DNA of 64,000 nt, from assembly GCA_017506865.1 (NCBI GenBank), contig JAFCMP010000147.1, positions 1-64,000 on the forward strand. Reading direction: 5' to 3'. The notes under the pieces were generated by a model, which worked only from the letters and a program-made list of their open reading frames with translations, did no database searches and was not told where the DNA came from. Source of the DNA: Tribonema minus. Lineage: Eukaryota > Sar > Xanthophyceae > Tribonematales > Tribonemataceae. Shown here one piece after another: positions 57,318 through 64,000 of the stretch. The first letter of the stretch is position 1. Each line of letters opens with the position of its first letter. Both the position numbers and the translations under genes were made by a program.

Positions 57318-59519
57318 ATGGAGGCAAGGAGCGGCACACGAGCCCACTCGTCTCCACAGTCGCAGCTTCTCTTCTTCTCCTGGGTGCTGCTGCTGCAGCT
57401 GATAGGATTGTGGGTGTTTGTGCAAGGCTTTTTGCTCACCAGGATCGAGCTGCCGGATCGCAGCTCTTGCGATGTAAGAGGTACAGCATGGCATGCATGC
57501 GAAGATGCAAACGCAGGCAGTCCAGCACTCACCGCGCTTAGATCATTCACTTTTCACTTTAAGGAGCGCGTGCTTCGACTCTCGCGCCCACGAGCAGCTC
57601 ACTAAGAATGCAAGCCTGCGAGGTTCACACACGTTTGCGCACCACATGCCCTTGCAGATCTCAAGTTTGCTATCGGAGGACGAGCGTGCCCACCTCAGTG
57701 AGTCTGCAATAGGAGGCCAAGACGACGGCTGCTGGCTCCCACGCCGCCACCAACGCGTGATATGGGTGGTCATAGATGCGCTGCGGTTCGACTTCGCTCG
57801 CTGGAGCGACGACGGCGGCATAGATGGGCCCACTGCTTTCTATCACAACAAGCTGCCAGTCCTGCACGAAGTGCTGCAGGCGGGCAGAGGCAGAGGACTT
57901 CATAGCGGCAATGACACAGCAGCTCCGGGCGGCAGGGCGATGCTGTACAAGTTTGAAGCAGACCCGCCAACGGTGACGATGCAGGTGATGCTCTGCTGCT
58001 GAGAAGTCTATGATATGTCAAGGCATTGCGTGAGGGTTACGTGGCGCCATCAACTGCGCTTGCGAGATGAACACCACAGCGTTGCTTCTGCTTACTCAAC
58101 CAAAGCAAGGTGATCATCGAAGTTGAAGCGAATCCATGTGTGGGTATTGCATTGCCGTGTCCAGGGAACTGCTACATTGCTATGGGGCATCTCAGTGTTG
58201 GTCTTCTCCAGGTGCCGCAATCAGGTGCTTGTCCAGGTTCTCAGTGAAGGCATCGTTGCACCCATGTGCAGATGACAGTTTCAGCCGGTGTGACACATGA
58301 ATGCCCCACGCTTGCTGGACGCGTTTGGCGCTCGACGCACACACGCATCCCATGTGGTGGCTGGATTCAAGGCACCGTTGTGTCAGTATAATCGCACAGA
58401 TCCTTGCAACTGATGATGATGTTGCACAAATGAAGAGTTGGCACACTCCGCGTGCTGCGCCTGTTATTGTTGCGCCTATTATTGCAGGCCTCGTTACTCC
58501 TTGTCGTTGCTGCTCCCTGATTGTGCAAGGCAGCGGCTGAAGGGCCTCACCACCGGCGCGCTGCCCACCTTCATAGACTTCAGAAACAACTTTCACAGCC
58601 CGCAGATAGAGGAGGACAACTGGGTGCAGCAGGCAGCTGCACTGGGTATGCCGCTTGTATTCATGGGTGATGATACTTGGGCCAGCCTGTTCCCGAGCCA
58701 GTTCCAGAGAGCGTTCCCGTTCCCCAGCTTCAACACCAGGTGCGCATTCAGCACGAGACTAGCAGCACTGAAGCAGTGTCAGTGTACAACACAAAACGTA
58801 AGCTGTAAGTGCCACAAGCTAGTACCACTGAAGGCCTTCAGCATATGCAGCACCCCCCCCTTGACATTCTGCTCAAGCGCAAATGGCTCTGTGCTGATGG
58901 CCAGTATAGGTGATGCCCGGCACTGACGGCAGGCAGAATGGATGCACCAGTCTCTCTTGAGAGCTGCACAGGCACTGTAACCTCAACATGACATGATGAA
59001 GTGCGCCTGTCTCGCTGATGATAGCAATGGCATCGTATACTCCGACGCTCGTGCCGCACACCGTTGCCCGCGTCGGCCGGGCAGTGATAGACACGCACCG
59101 TGCTCACGCAGCCGCGCTGTCTGGCTGGCCGTGGCATGCATGCGGTGTGCAGTGCTCAGCCGTGATGACCATCCCAAAAGGCCTCTGAGAGACAGGCGCG
59201 CGCAATCGCATGTAGGCACCTCGCACCGCGGCAGGCACCTGTTGTTGTGGTGCCATCGCGATGCCGGGCCCCTCAAAATCGTGTCGTGTTGTCGCTTTGC
59301 AACATGTCTGAGCACTGTTTTGCACATGCCTTCCATCAAACTGCCGCGCATACTGTAGATGTGGGGTCTGTGTCGCACCATCTGCAGTCAAAGCTGCGCA
59401 CCACCGAGTCCTCCCTGTCGCCCCCAACTGCAGACTGACAGAAGCGGACTTTCGCTTTCCCTCAATGCCGGCGCATCGCTCATCCTCATGCCGTACCCCC
59501 CCCCCCATGCATGCCCCTT

Positions 59520-59550
<31 letters not shown>

Positions 59551-62500
59551 CCCCCTCAGGGACCTCCACACGGTCGACGACGGCGTGCTCGCGCGCCTCC
59601 CCGCGGAGCTCGCGGCGCGCGACTGGCGCGTCCTCGTCGCGCACTTTCTCGGCGTCGACCACGTGGGGCACACGCACGGCCCCGCGACGCGCGCCATGGC
59701 GGACAAGCTCGCGCAGATGGACGCCGCGCTGCGCGCCGTGCTCGCCGCCGCGGACGCCGCGCGCGCGCTCGTCCTCGTCATGGGCGACCACGGCATGACG
59801 GAGGACGGCAATCACGGCGGCGCGACGGCCGCGGAGACGGACGCGGCGCTGCTGGTGTACGACGGGGGGGGGGGGGGGGGGGGGCGGGGGGGCTGAGCTG
59901 GGGGGACGGGGGGCTGGTGGAGGTGTCCGATCCGGAGGCGTCCGTGAGGCACGTGGCGCAGGTGGGTGAGGAGTGGGGGGGCTGCTGGGCATGATGCTTT
60001 GTAGACTGAGGTTAATGTTGAGCGCGCCGCACCGTTCGGCGCCTGTGGTTCACAATCGCCGGTAGGTAAGCTTGGTGCTCATGAGTATGGCGGGGCGTAT
60101 TGCGGGCGCTGTCGGGTCGGCACCCAGCATTTGCTCTCGTTTCTGAGTGAGCATCGAAGTACTGACAGCATGACCACCCAGTGGCGCACAGCCATGTACT
60201 CCTGATATGCCGACGCGCCATTCGGATACATACCGCAACACAGCATGTGAAGCTCTCTTGCTCAACGTGGGGGCGTTGGCGACACAACTTTTGTCAGTGC
60301 ACGAGCAGCAGAGCTCACGGAGCAAAGAGCGGTTGGAAGTGTGTTGCTGGCTCTGTGATGATGATCATCGACTTGGACTCGGACTCTGGATGTTGTACTC
60401 GTGCAACGACCCATACACGCAGACAGAGCCGATTGCAAGTCAGCGCTCACCTACTCAACAGCACTGCAATCACATGTGTGGCGCTGCTTGTATGGCGCTC
60501 CTATACAGGCGCGACGCTAGACTACGCGCTGCATGCCAGTTTGTACCCCCAGGCACTTTCTAGTCTGTGCATTTCATGTACATCAGGTCCCTTTTACTAT
60601 GCTGCACACAACGCAGCGTGCTCAATGCACATACCGCCATCGATGAGCCTTTCAGGTGGATCTAGTGCCGACGCTGTCACTGCTCATGGGGCTCCCGATA
60701 CCCTTTGGCAGCCTGGGGGGGGTGCTGCCGGAGCTGTTTGCTGGGCCTTACGCACACGAGCGGCAGCCCAAAGGGACCGGGGGCCCTCCACAGAGCTCAT
60801 GGCGCTACAATGAGGCCGATGCTTACGGTGAGCCTAGGAAGCATACATACTGGTATTGTCGCAGTCCACCCATCAGTTGTTATCATTGTCACAGTCCACC
60901 TACCAGTTGTGATCTGTGAAACTACCTAGTGTTGTAGTACCAGTTTTGATCTGTGACACTACATGGTGCTGACGGTGGCCCGCCGCCGTAGCTGCTTGCG
61001 ATCTGCTTGCGTCTTGCATGTGAAACTTTGATCTTTACTCAGTGCTGTGGTTCGCTTTGGTCGGACGCGGTTTTAGGATGCAGGCACGCTGGAGTGTAGA
61101 TATATGCTTCACAATGAGTGCATACTTCTTGAGTATTAGTGTGCCCTGGTGGAACTGCTTTTTTCAGCGTGTTCCAATGCGTGCGGCGTGTCCTGCAGCG
61201 CAGCGGTGATCGCCATCTGTGCGCGTGGCATATGCAGCATGCTCACAGCGTGCCACTGACATACCCCCTCCCCCCCACACACACGCCACCACCAGTACCA
61301 TACCCATGCTCATACCCATACTCGTACCTATACCCCCCACACCCCCACCCATCACAGACCGGATCGCGGATGCCCTGTTGGTCAACAGCATGCAGGTGCG
61401 TGGTTTTCTTCTTGATGCTGCACGTGTCATGACATACGACAGCGCATTCACGCGACATGCGGGTGTGTGGTGCATGTCAAAGCATTTGACGACGTGTCAA
61501 GGTCAATGCTCAACACCTCCTGTCATCAACGCCACCACTGGCCATGGGTACATTGGCATGATTAGCTCTCCGATCTTTTGATTCGTTTTCATCAAGTTGA
61601 GGGCTCTGTGAGCTGCATGCCATGAAATGCTTTCATAATGAAGTGTTGTGCTTGGCCTTGGGCTCACAGCGTCTGGGAACAGAGACCTTTCTGTTGTCAA
61701 GAGTTCATCCGCATTATGACAACAGCACACAGACCTCATGGCGTGAACGAGTGACGAAAAGTGGTTCTGCACGGCATATGTCAGTGTTTTGTGCTCTGCT
61801 TGCTGGTACATTGTCGCTGATATCATGCTGCGGCATCAACTGAGGTGACATTACTGCTGCCCCTCGCGATCTAGTACTCGGGCCATTGTGTTGAGCATAC
61901 TTCAGCAATAGGGCATACATGCATACCACATTGGCTTGATGGTTCTGGATCACACCCTGGCGGTCTGTGCTGTCGTTGCGTCAGCTTGTTGCTCACGTGG
62001 AGGCCGTGAGCTGTGCTGGCTGCAATTTGTTTGCTGCATTCTAGACAGGACCCTGAACAGATTACTTTCCATGATATGAGTTTCTAGCTGATGTTGCCAT
62101 GTACTTACTGCACGCATAAGCTTGATTGCTCATTGGACTTCTAGAACGCGGCGGTATTGAGCTTAATCAACCCAAAGTACACCCCCACAAATGTCTGCCA
62201 ATTCAGAGCTTGATCAATGTTGTGAGGCATGGTACAGAGTCGCCCTAACGTGCTGCCATGTGACCCGTGCTCTCGCACTTCCATTCGCTGCTCAGCATGT
62301 TAGGCTGCCGAGCGTTATCGTCCAGACAAACTGGTTGCACGCATGTAACAGCCTTGCACATATGTGCACTGACTGAGTGGATCCAATCAGTCATGGTGAA
62401 CGGAGAGGTGGGTCACGGCACAAGTACCTGGGGCTTATATGGACTCAAACGCCTGGGCACTAATCTTACTGCATAAACACGACTTCAGTGGTGGGACAGT

Positions 62501-64000
62501 GACACAAGCTCAAAGCACCACCACAAACAGAGTCCACGAGATCCCTCAATGCACGTCATCACCATCAATCGACCATTTCTCAAGCTCACGTAGCTGTGAT
62601 CACATGGCTTCTGGCTGCTGCTCTGCGAACTGCGCGAACTCAGCTGTTTCAATTCTAACCCCCCGCCCCCCCCTACCCCCCCCCCCCCCCCAGGTGTGGC
62701 GCTACCTGGACAAGTACTCGCGGGCGCCGCGCGCGTCGCTGCCGTCGCGCGACCTCGCGGAGCTCGGCGCGCTGCTGCGGCGCGCACGCGCGGCGCACGC
62801 GCGCCACCACGACAGCAACGCTCACCACGCGCACGCCGGCAGCAGGAGGAGCGCGCGCCACGCGTGCATCCTCTACAAGCAGTTTCTGGACGCTGCCATA
62901 GGCCTCGGGCGCCGCCTGTGGACGCAGTACAACGAGCCGCTCATGCTGTGGGGGGCGCTGGTGCAGGCGGCGGCGGCGCTGAGCTTGGGGCTGCGCTTGC
63001 GCGCGGCGCTGGCGCGGAGGCGCCGCTGCCGCAGCGGCGAGGGCCGTGGCGCTGGCAGCGGCGGCGCTGCCAGTGACAGCGCCCGCAGCAGCAGCAGCAA
63101 GGATGATAGCCGCAGACATGATGCAGGGTTAGGTGGTGGGCATGTGAGCATCACTAGCGATGGTGCTTACGACAACGACGGCGCCGTTGGCAGCGCTGGT
63201 GCTCAGGCTGTTTTCGAATGGGCAGCAGCAGCGGCAGGGCTGACAGCTGCAGCTGCAGTAATAACTGTCGGCCGCGGCTGGCTGCACTGGGGGATCGCTG
63301 CTGCCGCTGCCGGCCCAGCGGTGCACTTCCTGAGACGGCCATTCGCATTTCGATTCCAGTCAGTGTCACGTCACAACGATTTCGCGCTCCGCGCCGGCCA
63401 AGAATCAGCGCTCCGGAGAGTTGATGCAGCGGCCCAGCTGCCCGCCGACGCCGCAGCGCCACTAGAGCAGCTTTGCTGCGTGTACTGCCCTGCAGCGGTC
63501 ACCGCGCTGTACTGCGTGTACGTGTTCGGCAACAGCTTCATCGACTGCGAGCACGCCGTGCACCTGTTCCTGGGCGCGACCGCGCTGCTGTCGCTCGCCG
63601 CGCTGCAACTCCAGCGCCGCACGGCGGACGGCAAACGCTCTGGCGTGCGCCTCTGTCTCGCGGCGGCGTGCTCCAGGGCCGCCGCTGCTGCTGACGCGGC
63701 GGCCATCGGCAGCAGCAACAGCGGCAGCGGTTCCGCCGTGGCGTGGTCAGTGCTCAGCAGCGTTGTGCCGCCGCTGCTGATGTGGCTTCTGTTCCGCCGC
63801 GCGCACGCAAACGCCATGCACAGCAGGATGCACGCGACAGCGTTGGCGGCAGTTGCGGCGTACTGGCTGCGCTCCGCGCTCAACTCGGACAAGGCAGCCG
63901 GGGAGGGCGCACTGCTGCCGCCGCTGCGTCTGCTGCTGCCGCGCCTCGTGTACCTAGTCAGTCTGGCAGGCGTGACGCTCGCGGTGGCGACGCAGCCACC
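57318..64000 (+). CDS. PIGO: GPI ethanolamine phosphate transferase 3 (PIG-O type), 3' end beyond the window
   Basis: Exons 57318-57473, 57658-57984, 58534-58739, 59560-59961, 60656-60827, 61358-61395 and 62694 to the window end. PIG-O adds ethanolamine phosphate to the third mannose of GPI anchors in the ER lumen. An N-terminal membrane anchor ([20 protein letters not shown]) is followed by an alkaline-phosphatase-type domain: [24 protein letters not shown] (nucleophile Thr), [16 protein letters not shown] and [14 protein letters not shown]. Then [18 protein letters not shown], typical of this enzyme. Exon 7 is one open frame of about 435 codons with several hydrophobic segments. In exon 4 a run of 21 G (59864-59884) leaves the frame one base off; with one more base it would continue into [13 protein letters not shown] consensus length error there is likely. 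Confidence 0.93.
57985..58533 (+). other. PIG-O intron 2
   Basis: About 550 bases, donor GTGATG, acceptor CAAGGCAG. No nested gene. Confidence 0.55.
58740..59559 (+). other. PIG-O intron 3, ending in a very long C tract
   Basis: About 820 bases, donor GTGCGC. The acceptor CCCCCTCAG is preceded by more than 25 consecutive C residues (59521-59547). No nested gene. Confidence 0.7.
59962..60655 (+). other. PIG-O intron 4
   Basis: About 690 bases, donor GTGGGT followed by a G-rich stretch, acceptor CTTTCAG. No nested gene. Confidence 0.55.
60828..61357 (+). other. PIG-O intron 5
   Basis: About 530 bases, donor GTGAGC, acceptor CATCACAG. Begins with a small imperfect tandem repeat (words CACAGTCCACC and CAGTTGTGATCTGTG, about 60870-60962). 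The end is CCCATA/CCC-rich. Confidence 0.55.
61396..62693 (+). other. PIG-O intron 6, ending in a C tract
   Basis: About 1.3 kb, donor GTGCGT; acceptor CCCCAG after C-rich runs (62660-62691). No nested gene seen. Confidence 0.6.

Overview
This is a stretch of a GC-rich eukaryotic nuclear genome, most likely from a flagellated unicellular protist or microalga. The genes are split by GT-AG introns. They include a cytosolic ribosomal protein (RPS21), a mitochondrial ADP/ATP carrier, a GPI-anchor synthesis enzyme (PIG-O type), an NDR-type kinase and an axonemal ruler protein (CCDC39 type), the last implying a motile cilium. Exons are much more GC-rich than introns, many introns end in very long C-homopolymer tracts, and short TTAGGG-type repeats are scattered through introns. 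I cannot assign the lineage from the sequence alone.

Layout: 1-7.2 kb holds a Ty3/gypsy-like LTR retrotransposon on the minus strand, truncated by the window edge. Its main frame carries a complete cytosine-5 DNA methyltransferase domain between Gag and protease. Then, all on the minus strand: an NDR/LATS kinase (8.6-12.7 kb, 6 exons), a PRA1-family membrane protein (13.9-16.0 kb, 3 exons), a 730-aa low-complexity protein (16.7-18.9 kb) and a large CCDC39/FAP59 gene (19.7-37.9 kb, 9 recognised exons). RPS21 (38.1-40.4 kb, plus strand, 4 exons) starts 157 bp from the CCDC39 start, head to head. Next come a small unknown gene (42.1-42.7 kb), an ADP/ATP translocase (43.5-44.8 kb, 3 exons), an unknown 346-aa protein with an acidic tail (46.0-47.8 kb, 3 exons), a RhoGAP gene (about 50.9-53.6 kb) and a potassium-channel-like gene (54.5-56.8 kb, 3 exons), all minus strand. 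PIG-O (57.3 kb to beyond the window end, plus strand) starts about 470 bp head to head with the channel gene.

Two things stand out. First, the retrotransposon with its own DNA methyltransferase, a rare architecture suggesting an element that modifies its own or host chromatin. Second, introns of CCDC39 and of the NDR kinase contain arrays of degenerate copies of the neighbouring exon end together with its splice site. I see five arrays in CCDC39 and two single copies in the kinase; both kinase copies break into TTAGGG-type repeats. This looks like a local process that grows introns by repeated duplication of exon-intron boundaries and supplies decoy or alternative splice sites. Several exons also change frame exactly at simple repeats (G runs, GC dinucleotides), which points to consensus errors or real slippage there.

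Most genes are ordinary housekeeping or signalling genes with no operon-like relation. Exon limits were placed by hand from splice signals, phase matching and recall of family sequences; no search could be run.
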